A stretch of 43,520 nt of DNA from Sphingomonas populi. Its GTDB lineage: Bacteria > Pseudomonadota > Alphaproteobacteria > Sphingomonadales > Sphingomonadaceae. Every line of letters begins with the position of its first letter. Positions within the stretch are counted from its first letter, which is position 1. Both the position numbers and the translations under genes were made by a program. The stretch is from positions 1-43,520 of the forward strand of contig NZ_SGIS01000039.1 in the NCBI RefSeq assembly GCF_004208535.1. The letters run 5' to 3'. Shown piece by piece: positions 1 to 8,332 of this stretch. Below the pieces are notes generated by a model, which worked only from the letters and a program-made list of their open reading frames with translations, had not been told where the DNA came from and ran no database searches.

Positions 1-2
1 AT

Positions 3-92
3 CGCTCCGTCACCGGAACTGCGCGGCTCACAGGACAATCTGCTCTCGGCGCCATCCGCGACCTCGTCGACGGCACCTTCGTCGTCGCCTGA
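3..92 (+). CDS. C-terminal tail of an unidentified gene (partial)
   Basis: One frame is open from the left edge to a TGA at 90-92 and encodes about 29 residues ending in DLVDGTFVVA. No start codon can be seen because the gene would enter from outside the window. I do not recognise the family, and such a short open frame in high-GC DNA may be chance. Confidence 0.25.
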   Translation, partial: RSVTGTARLTGQSALGAIRDLVDGTFVVA

Positions 93-277
93 GCACCACA
101 ACACTCACCAACCAGGTGAGCAGTTACCTTCTCGTTTTCAGGTGCTTGTACGTGCGAACGGATGGGGTCCCGCTTCGGCGCTTAACCACAGCTTGCGGTA
201 TCGACACTGCCGCCAGCGCGTCGGGCTATGATGGACCGCCCACATTGGGAGCTATACTGCAAATCCTTCTTTTGCTA

Positions 278-294
278 ATGCGAGGCGGTCGCAT
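278..294 (+). promoter_or_regulatory. Candidate Fur-type operator upstream of the TonB receptor
   Basis: ATGCGAGGCGGTCGCAT is a perfect palindrome with 6-bp arms and a 5-bp centre. The inner 15-mer has the 7-1-7 geometry of Fur boxes, with GC-rich half-sites. It ends about 20 bp before the TTG start of the siderophore receptor, where iron repression would be expected. A TATACT hexamer at 253-258 could be the -10 element, though no good -35 is visible. Assignment to Fur is inference from position and geometry. Confidence 0.4.
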
Positions 295-313
295 GCATTA
301 AAGGGGATCAGAA

Positions 314-2404
314 TTGGTTGTTCGTTGCTCGGCGCGAATGCGCATGGCTCTCGCTTGTGTCGCTGCACTGCCGTCCGTGGCCGCCGCCCAGACCACCGCC
401 GGAAGCGGTAGGGACGGCGAGATCATCGTCACCGGCGAGCGTGAGGGGTACACGCCTGCCATCACCTCGGCCGCCAAGATCCCGGCCCCGCTACGCGATA
501 TCCCGCAATCGATCTCGGTCGTGCCGTCGCAGGTGCTGTTGGACCAGCGGGCGCTGTCGCTCCAGGATGCGCTGAAGAACGTACCGGGCGTTAGCTTTGC
601 TGCCGGGGACGGCCAGCGCGACCAAGTGAACATCCGAGGCTTCACCGCCATCGCCGACCAGTTCGTCAACGGCTTCCGCGACGACGCCCTCTATTTTCGC
701 GACCTTTCCAACACCGAGCGGGTCGAGGTCATCAAAGGTCCGGCGGCGGTCCTGTATGGGCGCGGCTCATCGGGCGGCCTCATCAACCGTGTTCTGAAAC
801 AGCCAGACGCGAACATCACGTCCGCCACTTTCTCGGTCGGGTCCTTCGCCACCAAGCGGGGTGAGTGGGACGTGGGGCGCTTCGATCCCAAGGGCGGCGT
901 CGGATTTCGTCTGACCGGCGGATACGAGGACGACGACAGCTTCCGCGACCAGCAATTCCTCAAGCGCTTCGCGCTCGCACCGTCGCTTCTGCTCGGCGCC
1001 GACCGAGACACCACGCTCTACGTCGAAGCCGATTTCCTGCGTGACAAGCGGCTGATGGACCTTGGTATACCGGCCATCAACGGACGACCGGTCGATGTGC
1101 CGCGCTCGACATACTATGGCGCCGCCAACGCCCGCGAGGCCGATGCGACGACGAGCCGCGTACTGTCGCAGACCGTCATCATGACGCATCGCTTCTCAGA
1201 CAGCCTGAGCTTTCGCGATGGCTTCCGCCACTACAACTACCAGCTCGATCGGCATAGCACGCTGCCTTCGGCGGTGAACGCGGCAGCCTTGACGGTCACG
1301 CTTCAGCACGGCCGCTTGAATCGAGACGAGGACGGCTGGTCCAACCAGGCCGAGCTGACGCAGAAACTGCGGTTCGCCGGCATGGAGCACACCCTGCTCT
1401 ACGGCTTCGAGATCGGGCGTCAGGTGAAGGGCGCCGATACCTTCGCCTCGCGCAACGTGGCCACCACCTCCCTGTTCAACCCTGTGCTGCCGGTCGTGAA
1501 CGACGCCAGCTTCACCGCGTTGAGCGCCAGCAGTAACACGACCTTCGATACACGCGGCCTCTACGTGCAGGATCTCGCCGATCTCGGCCACGGCTTCAAA
1601 GCGCTGGTCGGAGCACGGCACGACTGGTTCATCCAAAAAACCTACCAGCTCCTGCCCGGCCAGCCGAACCTCGCGCGCACCGACCGCAAGTGGAGTCCCC
1701 GCGCCGGCCTCGTGTTCCAGCCCGATGCCGCACAATCCTACTATGTCTCATGGAGCCGCAGTTTCCAGCCCTCCGCAGAAACGTTCGCACTTGCCGCCAC
1801 GAATGCCGACATCGCGCCGGAAGAGACTATCAACAAGGAGGTTGGCGCCAAGTACACGCTCTTCGGCGGGCGACTGAACATCCAAGCTGCCGCGTTCGTC
1901 TTACGCCGCACCGGCATCAAGGGCAGCGACCCGCTTACGCCAACGCGTGTCGTGCCGATCGGAACGCAACGCACGCGAGGTATCGAGTTGTCCGGCCAGC
2001 TCGACTTGCCTTCCGGCTTCCAGGCCATCGCCGGCTACGCTTATCTCGACACGCGCGTGACCGCGTCGGCAACGCCCGCCTTCGTGGGGAAGCGAGCGAC
2101 CATCACGCCGAAGAACGCGGTCAACGCTTTCCTCACAAAGACATTCGCAAGGCGCTTTGGCATTGGGGGCGGCATGAACTATGTGGGCGATCGTTGGGCT
2201 GACCCCGCCAACACCACGGTACTGCCGCACTATATGACGGTCGACGCGGTCGCCTGGGCTTGGATCGGGCCGGTTCGGCTCCAGCTCAACGCCTACAATC
2301 TCGGAAACATAAAATACATTGTCGCAGGCCACGGCACCTCGCCGCTGCTCAACCTGCCGGGCGCGCCACGATCAGTGCTTGGAACGGCGCGCATTACCTT
2401 CTGA
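314..2404 (+). CDS. TonB-dependent siderophore receptor
   Basis: This 696-residue protein is an outer-membrane receptor that would import a ferric siderophore using TonB/ExbBD energy. It has a signal peptide ending near SVAAAQ, a TonB-box-like EIIVTGE, and a plug domain at about residues 45-160 with typical segments (IPQSISVVP, VNIRGF, ERVEVIKGPAAVLYGRGSSGG). A beta-barrel follows and ends in a C-terminal phenylalanine (ARITF). Length matches the FhuA/FpvA-like siderophore group. The TTG at 314 has AAGGGG about 8 bp upstream and gives the better signal-peptide n-region; an ATG at 338 is the alternative. The broken PepSY gene overlaps its stop by one base, which fits an iron-uptake operon. The ligand cannot be inferred. 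Confidence 0.88.
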   Translation: MVVRCSARMRMALACVAALPSVAAAQTTAGSGRDGEIIVTGEREGYTPAITSAAKIPAPLRDIPQSISVVPSQVLLDQRALSLQDALKNVPGVSFAAGDGQRDQVNIRGFTAIADQFVNGFRDDALYFRDLSNTERVEVIKGPAAVLYGRGSSGGLINRVLKQPDANITSATFSVGSFATKRGEWDVGRFDPKGGVGFRLTGGYEDDDSFRDQQFLKRFALAPSLLLGADRDTTLYVEADFLRDKRLMDLGIPAINGRPVDVPRSTYYGAANAREADATTSRVLSQTVIMTHRFSDSLSFRDGFRHYNYQLDRHSTLPSAVNAAALTVTLQHGRLNRDEDGWSNQAELTQKLRFAGMEHTLLYGFEIGRQVKGADTFASRNVATTSLFNPVLPVVNDASFTALSASSNTTFDTRGLYVQDLADLGHGFKALVGARHDWFIQKTYQLLPGQPNLARTDRKWSPRAGLVFQPDAAQSYYVSWSRSFQPSAETFALAATNADIAPEETINKEVGAKYTLFGGRLNIQAAAFVLRRTGIKGSDPLTPTRVVPIGTQRTRGIELSGQLDLPSGFQAIAGYAYLDTRVTASATPAFVGKRATITPKNAVNAFLTKTFARRFGIGGGMNYVGDRWADPANTTVLPHYMTVDAVAWAWIGPVRLQLNAYNLGNIKYIVAGHGTSPLLNLPGAPRSVLGTARITF

Positions 2405-2650
2405 TGCGCTGGATCGAGCTTACGCACCACTGGCGGGGCGGAACGATCGGGCTGCTGCTGGCGATGATCGGTCTTCGGCACAATCCTCGTCCGTCGGGAT
2501 GCCTGGACGACGGTGCCGCACAAGTATGATGCCATCGGCCAGAGCGCCGATCGCGTCGAGATCGCTGTGCCCACCGCCCCAGATGACGGCGCAGAGCGAC
2601 TTGAGCTGATCACTTCCTCCCCGACTTCCACGTTGGGGCTGGCATCATAA
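2404..2650 (+). pseudogene. Frameshifted, truncated PepSY-TM (iron-uptake membrane) gene
   Basis: An ATG overlapping the receptor stop codon (TGATG) opens a frame reading MRWIELTHHWRGGTIGLLLA, the usual N-terminus of PepSY-associated transmembrane proteins found beside siderophore receptors. After about residue 24 the homologous reading continues one frame over (GTILVRRDAW, then VPHKYDAIGQ) to a TAA at 2648-2650. Loss of two bases near 2475 would explain the shift. Full-length members have several hundred residues and four membrane spans; here only the first span and the start of the periplasmic part remain. The family call rests on the N-terminal pattern and the neighbour. Confidence 0.6.
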
Positions 2651-3045
2651 GGACGCCATCACCGCTCTCCTCAACCACTTCCCGCTCGGTCCTGCCGCCG
2701 TTCAGTTCACAATATCAAGCCGGACGGCCTTCAGACGTAATCCTCTCCATGGACGGTCCCCCTCGCTTGAGGCTTCGACAGCTCGATCTGGCACATTGCG
2801 ATGCCGTTGGGAGCCGTCCACCCCAACACCATGAAGCTCATTTACAATCTGTCCGATCTGCTCCGCTGACCCTGCCCATGAAGAAGCGTGTGCCCGAACC
2901 TGAAATGACCGATGTAGCGGTCTCAAAGACCCTTCGCGGCTGCTCTGCCGGTCATCACTTGATAATTGCAGCGCGCGTCGGTAAATGACCGAAATATCAG
3001 GCGCGAGACTATGTTGCGCCTGCCATCTCGGCCGCTGAGTAACAT
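2651..3045. other. Non-coding, apparently decayed stretch before hipB
   Basis: No open frame here resembles a protein I recognise, although a short one ends in NTMKLIYNLSDLLR at about 2868. It may hold further relics of the PepSY gene or of lost cargo. The decamer AAATGACCGA occurs at 2984-2993 and nearly again around 2903-2912. The only other structured element is the inverted repeat at 2998-3022. Confidence 0.5.
2998..3022 (+). promoter_or_regulatory. Inverted repeat upstream of hipB, candidate HipB operator
   Basis: CAGGCGC and GCGCCTG form perfect 7-bp arms around an 11-base spacer, ending 23 bp before the hipB ATG. The spacer contains TATGTT (3010-3015), a plausible -10 hexamer. HipB-type antitoxins repress their own promoters by binding inverted repeats, so an operator is the likely role. 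A small hairpin is the alternative. Confidence 0.45.
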
Positions 3046-3381
3046 ATGGCAGAACATGTTCGCACCTATTCCCGCACGACGCGCGAAGCGTTGGCGCTGC
3101 TCGGACGCGCGATCCGGCTTGCGCGCAAGCAGCGCAAGATGACCGAGGCTGACTTGGCGGCGCGCGTTGGGATTGCGCGCAGCACGCTCCAGCTAATCGA
3201 AAAGGGACAGCCGCGCGTCGAGATCGGGCTGGCATTCGAAGCCGCCGCCCTGCTCGGCGTCCCGCTCTTCGTTGACGAGCCGTCGCGGCTCGCGCCCGAA
3301 GTGTCGCGCCTCGACGACAAGCTGGCGCTGCTTCCCCAGTCGATCCGGCGGCCGCGCAAGGAGACCCGCGATGACTTCTGA
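3046..3381 (+). CDS. hipB: HipB-like antitoxin, XRE-family HTH regulator
   Basis: This 111-residue protein has a Cro/C1-type helix-turn-helix at about residues 16-70 (ALLGRAIRLARKQRKMTEAD, then AARVGIARSTLQLIEKGQP). It would bind its own promoter and neutralise the HipA kinase. The 3' end overlaps the hipA start by 11 bp, the usual translational coupling of this pair. The C-terminal tail (about residues 75-111) is basic and probably disordered, as in other HipB proteins. An inverted repeat sits just upstream. Confidence 0.85.
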   Translation: MAEHVRTYSRTTREALALLGRAIRLARKQRKMTEADLAARVGIARSTLQLIEKGQPRVEIGLAFEAAALLGVPLFVDEPSRLAPEVSRLDDKLALLPQSIRRPRKETRDDF

Positions 3382-4663
3382 GGCCGATGCCGGCCTGCCG
3401 GCCGCGACCGAGGCGTTCGTCTGGATCTGGCTGCCGGGGGCACTCGAGCCAGTCATCGCCGGGCGGATCGAGCGCGACGGCAACACTCATGTCTTCACCT
3501 ATGGCCGCTCGTACCTTGAGCGGCAAAAAGCCATCCCGACCTTCTCACCCGAGCTCACGCTGGGACGCGGGGCAATCGCGCCAAACCCGCCGCTCGATAT
3601 GGCGGGTTGTCTGCGCGACGGCGCACCCGATGCCTGGGGACGGCGGGTTATCATCAACCGGCTGACCGGCCTGCAGGGCGACGCGGCACAGAATGTCGAC
3701 TTCAACGAGTTGACCTTCATGCTCAATTCGGGATCGGACCGGATCGGCGCGCTCGATTTCCAGCGCTCGCCCGATCGCTATGCGCCGCGCGAGCAGGACA
3801 ATGCGACGCTCGAGGAGTTGCAGGATGCTGCTGGGCATGTCGAGCGCGGCGAGCCGATTCCGGCGGGGCTTGAGAAAGCGCTGTTTCATGGCAGCTCCAT
3901 CGGCGGCGCGCGGCCCAAAGCGCTGATCGAGGACGGAGACACCAAGTTCATCGCCAAATTCTCGGCGTCGAACGACACCTATGCCGTCGTCAAATCCGAA
4001 TATGTCGCGATGCGGCTCGCCGAGCGGGTCGGCCTCAACGTCGCGCCGGTCGTCCTGACGACAGCGAACGGCAAGGATATATTGCTCGTCCAGCGTTTCG
4101 ACCGGGCCAAGGCGCAAGGCGGTTGGACGCGCAAGGCCATGGTGTCGGCGCTCACCATGCTCGGGCTGACCGAACTTCAGGCCCATTATGCAAGTTATAT
4201 CGACCTTGCGCAGATCGTGCGCGCGCGCTTCGTCGCGCCGCGCGAGACTTTGCGAGAGCTTTTCGCGCGGATGGTGTTCAACATCCTCGTCGGAAACACC
4301 GACGATCATGCCCGCAATCACGCGGCCCTGTGGGACGGCGCGACACTAGCGCTGACGCCAGCCTATGACATCTGTCCGCAAGGGCGCAACGGCCGCGAGG
4401 CGAACCAGGCGATGGCGGTGATCGGCGACGATCGGCGCAGCCTGCTCGAACATTGCCGGCTGTCCGCGCAATCCTTCTTGCTCAGCGACGTCGAGGCGCG
4501 CGACATCATCAATAGCCAGGCGAGCGTGATCGTCGCCGGCTGGCCCGAGTTCTGCGACGAGGCCCAGCTCTCGCAGGTCGACCGCGCCTATTTCTGGCGG
4601 CGGCAGATCCTCAACGATTATGCGTTTGACGGCTATGCGGATGGGAAGCCGGCGGGATGGTAA
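3371..4663 (+). CDS. hipA: HipA-like toxin, serine/threonine protein kinase
   Basis: A 430-residue protein, close to the 440 of E. coli HipA. HipA-type kinases phosphorylate targets such as glutamyl-tRNA synthetase and induce persistence. The N-terminal subdomain has GRSYLE and PDAWGRRVI; the glycine-rich loop with the regulatory serine is SSIGGARPKAL (about residue 180). The catalytic segment NTDDHARNH and the metal-binding PAYDICP are both present, so the kinase looks intact. The ATG at 3371 is chosen because it overlaps hipB in the standard way; a longer frame upstream only shadows hipB. Location on an island suggests a role in maintenance or stress survival. Confidence 0.88.
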   Translation: MTSEADAGLPAATEAFVWIWLPGALEPVIAGRIERDGNTHVFTYGRSYLERQKAIPTFSPELTLGRGAIAPNPPLDMAGCLRDGAPDAWGRRVIINRLTGLQGDAAQNVDFNELTFMLNSGSDRIGALDFQRSPDRYAPREQDNATLEELQDAAGHVERGEPIPAGLEKALFHGSSIGGARPKALIEDGDTKFIAKFSASNDTYAVVKSEYVAMRLAERVGLNVAPVVLTTANGKDILLVQRFDRAKAQGGWTRKAMVSALTMLGLTELQAHYASYIDLAQIVRARFVAPRETLRELFARMVFNILVGNTDDHARNHAALWDGATLALTPAYDICPQGRNGREANQAMAVIGDDRRSLLEHCRLSAQSFLLSDVEARDIINSQASVIVAGWPEFCDEAQLSQVDRAYFWRRQILNDYAFDGYADGKPAGW

Positions 4664-5121
4664 GGCTGCGTAGTCAAGCTAAGCGACAGCCGATCACAAA
4701 AACTGACGTGAAAGAATGCGGAGTGTGCACTGCTGAACCAACGCAATATAACCGGTTACCAGCCGAGGCCCGGTAGGTCACATACACGCCACCGCCCTGC
4801 TGAGCTGCGAGATCGAAGACCGTCGACTATCTGTTTGGTCATGGGCTCGAAGCGCTGATTGGACGGTGGCGGCTCACGTCGATCAATCTTGCGATCGTGG
4901 CGGGCATGATCGTCGTAATAGGCTTGATGATCTGGCTGGTGCGAAAGGTGTGGAGCGCGGCGTAGCCGCTCCAGCCAGCCATCAAACGCAGACCCAGTCG
5001 ACCAACTGCTGCAACCCACCGATAGGCTCCCGCATGCTGTGAGCTTCGGGAACTCGCCGAACTGCGGTCGAACACGCATTCGTAGTTGCCAGGAACGACG
5101 ATCTGCCCACATAGCTCCGCA
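4664..5121. other. Gene-poor stretch with a membrane-protein fragment
   Basis: No complete gene is convincing here. On the plus strand, 4819-4965 encodes DYLFGHGLEALIGRW followed by a hydrophobic segment (INLAIVAGMIVVIGLMIW), VRKVW and a stop. This looks like the C-terminal membrane span of a lost protein, perhaps of DedA type. An in-frame stop lies just upstream and no start is present, so it is at most a relic. The rest shows nothing recognisable. Confidence 0.35.
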
Positions 5122-5283
5122 ATGGAAGACACACTTCAAGCGACGATCACCGCCATCATCGCTCGCGCGCCTGAATGGGTTCGCCAGGAATTTTTCTCGA
5201 AGGAAGCGGCCATCCGCAGCCGCGCGGAGGAAACGCTCGCTGCCATGATCGCGAATGCACTGGCGAAACCCGATCAAGAGTAA
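5122..5283 (+). CDS. Small DUF6771-like hypothetical protein
   Basis: This 53-residue, probably helical protein reads MEDTLQATITAIIARAPEWV followed by a charged helix that ends in AAMIANALAKP. The pattern resembles short sphingomonad proteins of the DUF6771 type, which have no known function. The ATG at 5122 is preferred over one at 5086 because the family pattern begins there. It sits among decayed genes on the island. Confidence 0.5.
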   Translation: MEDTLQATITAIIARAPEWVRQEFFSKEAAIRSRAEETLAAMIANALAKPDQE

Positions 5284-5485
5284 TTTCGGCGACTGCGTTC
5301 GGCGGGACGACTCGAACTAATCGTTGAGGGCACTCGCACGCCTTAACCGCTGTCAGACCTAATATTGTCGCGACACACATTGCGCGGAGACGGCATTGCC
5401 GAGGATGCGCAAATCGCCCGCAGCGCGCATTCCGCGAAACAAGCAACCACTCAAGCTGTCGGGGGTGTTCTTCCGGCGAGGCACC

Positions 5486-6290
5486 ATGCTCATCCGCGCT
5501 GGTTACACGCTGGCCTTCGAATGCGACGCGGCGACCCCGCTGATCGCGATGCTCAACATCCATCCCTCGCGACTAGCTGACTTACCGACGCCTTACGAGA
5601 TGTCCACCGGCGCAACGAGCGATCGGGAGGACTAGCGGGATGCCTTCGGCAATATCTGCACCCGTCTGATCCTGCCACTCGGCATGACATCACTTTCGTG
5701 CGACAGAAGATCGCGGAGAGCCAAATCCGCAGCATCGCGCCGATCAGCAGCCCGTCAAGCAACGCCCGGCCGACGTCCTCGCCTATACCCTCGGCAGCCG
5801 CCATTGCGCTACCGATCGCCGGACATCCGAAGCCTGGTATCTGTTCGGCGGGATCGCGCCGGGATCGGCGCGCGTCCGCGCGATCGTCGATTTCGTCCAC
5901 GAGCATCGATGTACGGCTATTGCTATGCCCGCGCCCATACGAACCGCTTACGAAGCCTATCAGGAGCGAGTTGGCGTCTGCCGCGATTTCGCTCATCTCG
6001 CGGTTGCCTTATGCCGCTGCATGAACATCCCCGCGCGCTATTGCAGCGGCTATCTCGGCGACATCGGCGTACCGCCGGTCGATGTCGCGATAGATTTCCA
6101 TGCGTGGTTTGAGATGTATCTCAACGGCGAATGGCATACATATGACGCGCGCGACCGCATCCCGTGGATCGGTCGACAAAAATATCATTTAGAATCAATG
6201 CGAAATGATTGAGTCGAGGAAAATCGCACCCATCTCAAAGCCAGCTACGGCGCATTCAGCGGCATTTACGAACAACGAGAGAGGTGCCGA
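5486..6290 (+). pseudogene. Decayed transglutaminase-like cysteine protease family gene
   Basis: Pieces of one transglutaminase-family protein lie in order but in different frames. The N-terminus (MLIRAGYTLAFECDAATPLI, then NIHPSRLADL) starts at 5486. A middle piece (LFGGIAPG, ARVRAIVDFVHEH) lies near 5838-5912. The C-terminal core at 5925-6212 reads GVCRDFAHLAVALCRCMNIP, then DFHAWFEMY and TYDARD. The catalytic Cys, His and Asp are still readable in that last piece, but several frameshifts separate the segments and the 3' end dissolves after about 6212. Intact relatives have roughly 260-290 residues. Confidence 0.75.
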
Positions 6291-6475
6291 AACTAACTGA
6301 GATATAGGTCAGCGATTCGACCAGCTGATGCGTCTGCGAACTCGATCCATAGCATGCCCTCCGCTCACCTTCTCAGTCGTCGGAGAACCGAGATCAGTCG
6401 CCGCAGCCTAGCGGGAATTTCCCTTGCATCGAAGGTCGCCCGCCGCCACATTGGCTGCGGCGGACGGACCTTCTT

Positions 6476-6757
6476 ATGACGAAGGATCCTCGCGTGACCA
6501 ATCTTCCATCTGATCCAACCAAACAGCCTGGTTTCTCGACTGCGGCCGCATCCATAATCAAAGACCGGCGAAAGGATTCGCTCCTTCGCATCAAGGCGGT
6601 GAAAGCCCGTACCGGCCTGTCGGTGGCGACCATCTACAGGCGTGAAAGCGATGGTTCCTTTCCGAAACGGACCGCCATCGGCCGCAGATGCGTCGGCTGG
6701 TATGAGAGCGACATAGAAGACTTCGTCGCCGACCCGCTCAACTATCGGCGTCCTTGA
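6476..6757 (+). CDS. AlpA-family excisionase-like regulator
   Basis: This 93-residue protein carries the AlpA/MerR-like winged HTH (LLRIKAVKARTGLSVATIYR, then SFPKRTAIGRRCVGWYESDI and FVADPL) after a 40-residue N-terminal extension. AlpA proteins control integrase expression or act as excision factors for P4-like elements. Its last 20 bp overlap the 3' end of the convergent integrase gene, so transcription of one could antagonise the other. Confidence 0.75.
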   Translation: MTKDPRVTNLPSDPTKQPGFSTAAASIIKDRRKDSLLRIKAVKARTGLSVATIYRRESDGSFPKRTAIGRRCVGWYESDIEDFVADPLNYRRP

Positions 6758-8051
6758 TCACGAGGTCGAGCGGTGAAGGGAGGCCGCCTGAGATCATGTC
6801 GGCCCAGATCTGAAGTAATGCCGCGCGCGGCTTGTAATAGCGCGCCCGGTTATAGGCCCATTCTGAGGCCGACATTCCTTGGGGGACATGCGCGAGGATC
6901 ATGTCGATAATCAGCCGGTCTCCGTCGCGCTCCAGTTCCGCGGCCCGCTCATTCATGAGCGTCGAGAAAGACGTGCGCCAGCCATGAGGAACCATTCTAC
7001 CCTTAAAACCGCCCCCACGCATGCGCTTGTAGAGCGAGCTCAGAGCAGCGTCGGTCATCGGTTCGCGCCAGGACTTGGCGTGAGGGAAAAGATACCTCGA
7101 ACTCGCCGTGAGTATCCGTACCGCCCGTAGTGTCTCGATGGCTTGGGTCGAAAGCGGCACGTCGTGACCAAAGGCGATATTCCCCTTGTCTTCGACCTCA
7201 AGCTTCATTCGTTCGGACGAGATACGCCAGACCGGTCGCGAACAGGGCGAGTCGGGGCGGGACCAGTCAATCCCATCGAACTCGTCCCACGTGGCCGCGC
7301 GAAGTACCCCGACCCGGACCTGCGTCAGGGCGAGGAGGCGAGATGCGAGTTTGACCAGCAACCCGCCGGTAGAGCGATCGACCGTCAGTTGGAGATCCAG
7401 CAGCGCCGTGAGGCTCGTTAGGGCGGGCATCCGGCGACCGCGAGGACTAGGTTTCAGGGCGTCGCGGATGTCATCGATTTCGTGAAGAGCTTCGCGCCCG
7501 ACGAGGCGCTCACCTTTGGCCCGATTGACGATGGCGCGAATGTAACCGCGTACCCGCTTCGCCGTTTCTATCGATCCGCGTTGCTCGATCTTACGGAGGG
7601 CGTGGAGAACCATCGCGCCATCGATGCTGGCGATCGGCGTTACACCGAAGCATGGATAGATATCATTCTCGAGCCGGTGGCGGACTCGTTTGGCATTAGC
7701 GGGCGACCAAAGCGGGCGCTGCTCTTCTAGCCAGATCTCAGCAATTTTCTTGAAGGTGGCCTCTGTGGCGGTAATCTGGGTCTGCTTTTGACGCTTGGCT
7801 TCCACCACTGGGTCTTTGCCCGCGCGGATGAGCGTGCGCGCTTCGTCGTGCAGAGCGCGTGCGTCTGCCAGACCTATGTCGGGAAAGCGCCCAATCGTGA
7901 GCAGGCGCTCCTTGCCACCGAAATCATATTTGTAGCGCCAGGACTTCGTGCCGCTGGCGGCAACAAAGAGATAAAGGCCTTGCCGGTCAGTAAGTTTGTA
8001 AGGTTTGCCGCGCGGGTGAGCCGCATTGATGGCAGCAAATGTAAGAGTCAT
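6738..8051 (-). CDS. Tyrosine recombinase / P4-type integrase
   Basis: A 437-residue integrase with an N-terminal arm-DNA-binding DUF4102 domain (LTDRQGLYLFVAASGTKSWR, then LTIGRFPDIGLADAR) and a C-terminal catalytic domain. Catalytic residues are visible: Arg in LTQVRVGVLRAATW, His-x-x-Arg in HGWRTSFS, His in LAHVPQG and the nucleophilic Tyr in AYNRARYY. It would integrate and excise the island at the neighbouring tRNA 3' end. Length is normal and no frameshift is seen, so the element may still be able to excise. Confidence 0.9.
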   Translation of the reverse strand: MTLTFAAINAAHPRGKPYKLTDRQGLYLFVAASGTKSWRYKYDFGGKERLLTIGRFPDIGLADARALHDEARTLIRAGKDPVVEAKRQKQTQITATEATFKKIAEIWLEEQRPLWSPANAKRVRHRLENDIYPCFGVTPIASIDGAMVLHALRKIEQRGSIETAKRVRGYIRAIVNRAKGERLVGREALHEIDDIRDALKPSPRGRRMPALTSLTALLDLQLTVDRSTGGLLVKLASRLLALTQVRVGVLRAATWDEFDGIDWSRPDSPCSRPVWRISSERMKLEVEDKGNIAFGHDVPLSTQAIETLRAVRILTASSRYLFPHAKSWREPMTDAALSSLYKRMRGGGFKGRMVPHGWRTSFSTLMNERAAELERDGDRLIIDMILAHVPQGMSASEWAYNRARYYKPRAALLQIWADMISGGLPSPLDLVIKDADS

Positions 8052-8207
8052 CGATACCCCGTTTTCGGATCTCGATACCCCGCCAAATACCCCCCGATTC
8101 GTGAGATACTATGATGCATTATGGCAACACATGAGAAGAATGACATAGGAAAAGTCCTTGAAAACAAGGATTTTTCTATATCACATGTAAGCCATGATCG
8201 GGAGAGA

Positions 8208-8283
8208 TGGTGGGCCCGGCAGGACTCGAACCCGCAACCTAGCCGTTATGAGCGGCCAGCTCTAACCATTGAGCTACAGGCCC
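8208..8283 (-). tRNA. tRNA-Ile2 (anticodon CAU), island attachment site
   Basis: A complete cloverleaf of 76 nt including an encoded CCA. The acceptor stem GGGCCTG/CGGGCCC, the T-arm GCGGG-TTCGAGT-CCTGC and the anticodon loop CTCATAA all pair properly. The CAU anticodon could mean Met or lysidine-modified Ile2. The short D-loop, 76-nt length and overall pattern are closer to Ile2 than to elongator Met. The 3' end faces the integrase. Confidence 0.88.
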
Positions 8284-8332
8284 CACCGATTGCCCCGTTA
8301 GCGGATGCGAAGGCGCGGTGGCAAGGCATGGC

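Larger units (their letters stand above)
1..8207. mobile_element. Genomic island at tRNA-Ile2 (integrase-proximal end)
   Basis: A tyrosine integrase begins about 160 bp from the 3' end of a tRNA gene and reads away from it, with an AlpA-type regulator at its far side; this is the classic layout of a P4-like island inserted at a tRNA 3' end. Cargo between the left edge and the tRNA is accessory: siderophore receptor, broken PepSY gene, hipBA, a decayed transglutaminase gene and small hypotheticals. I could not find a second copy of the tRNA 3' end inside the window, so the distal attachment site and island boundary presumably lie to the left of position 1. The island call is inference from gene order. 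Confidence 0.7.

Noticed and set aside
4769..4777. GGCCCGGTAGG as a possible second attachment site resembling the tRNA end
   Set aside because: Only a short partial match to the tRNA 3' end, too weak for an att core.
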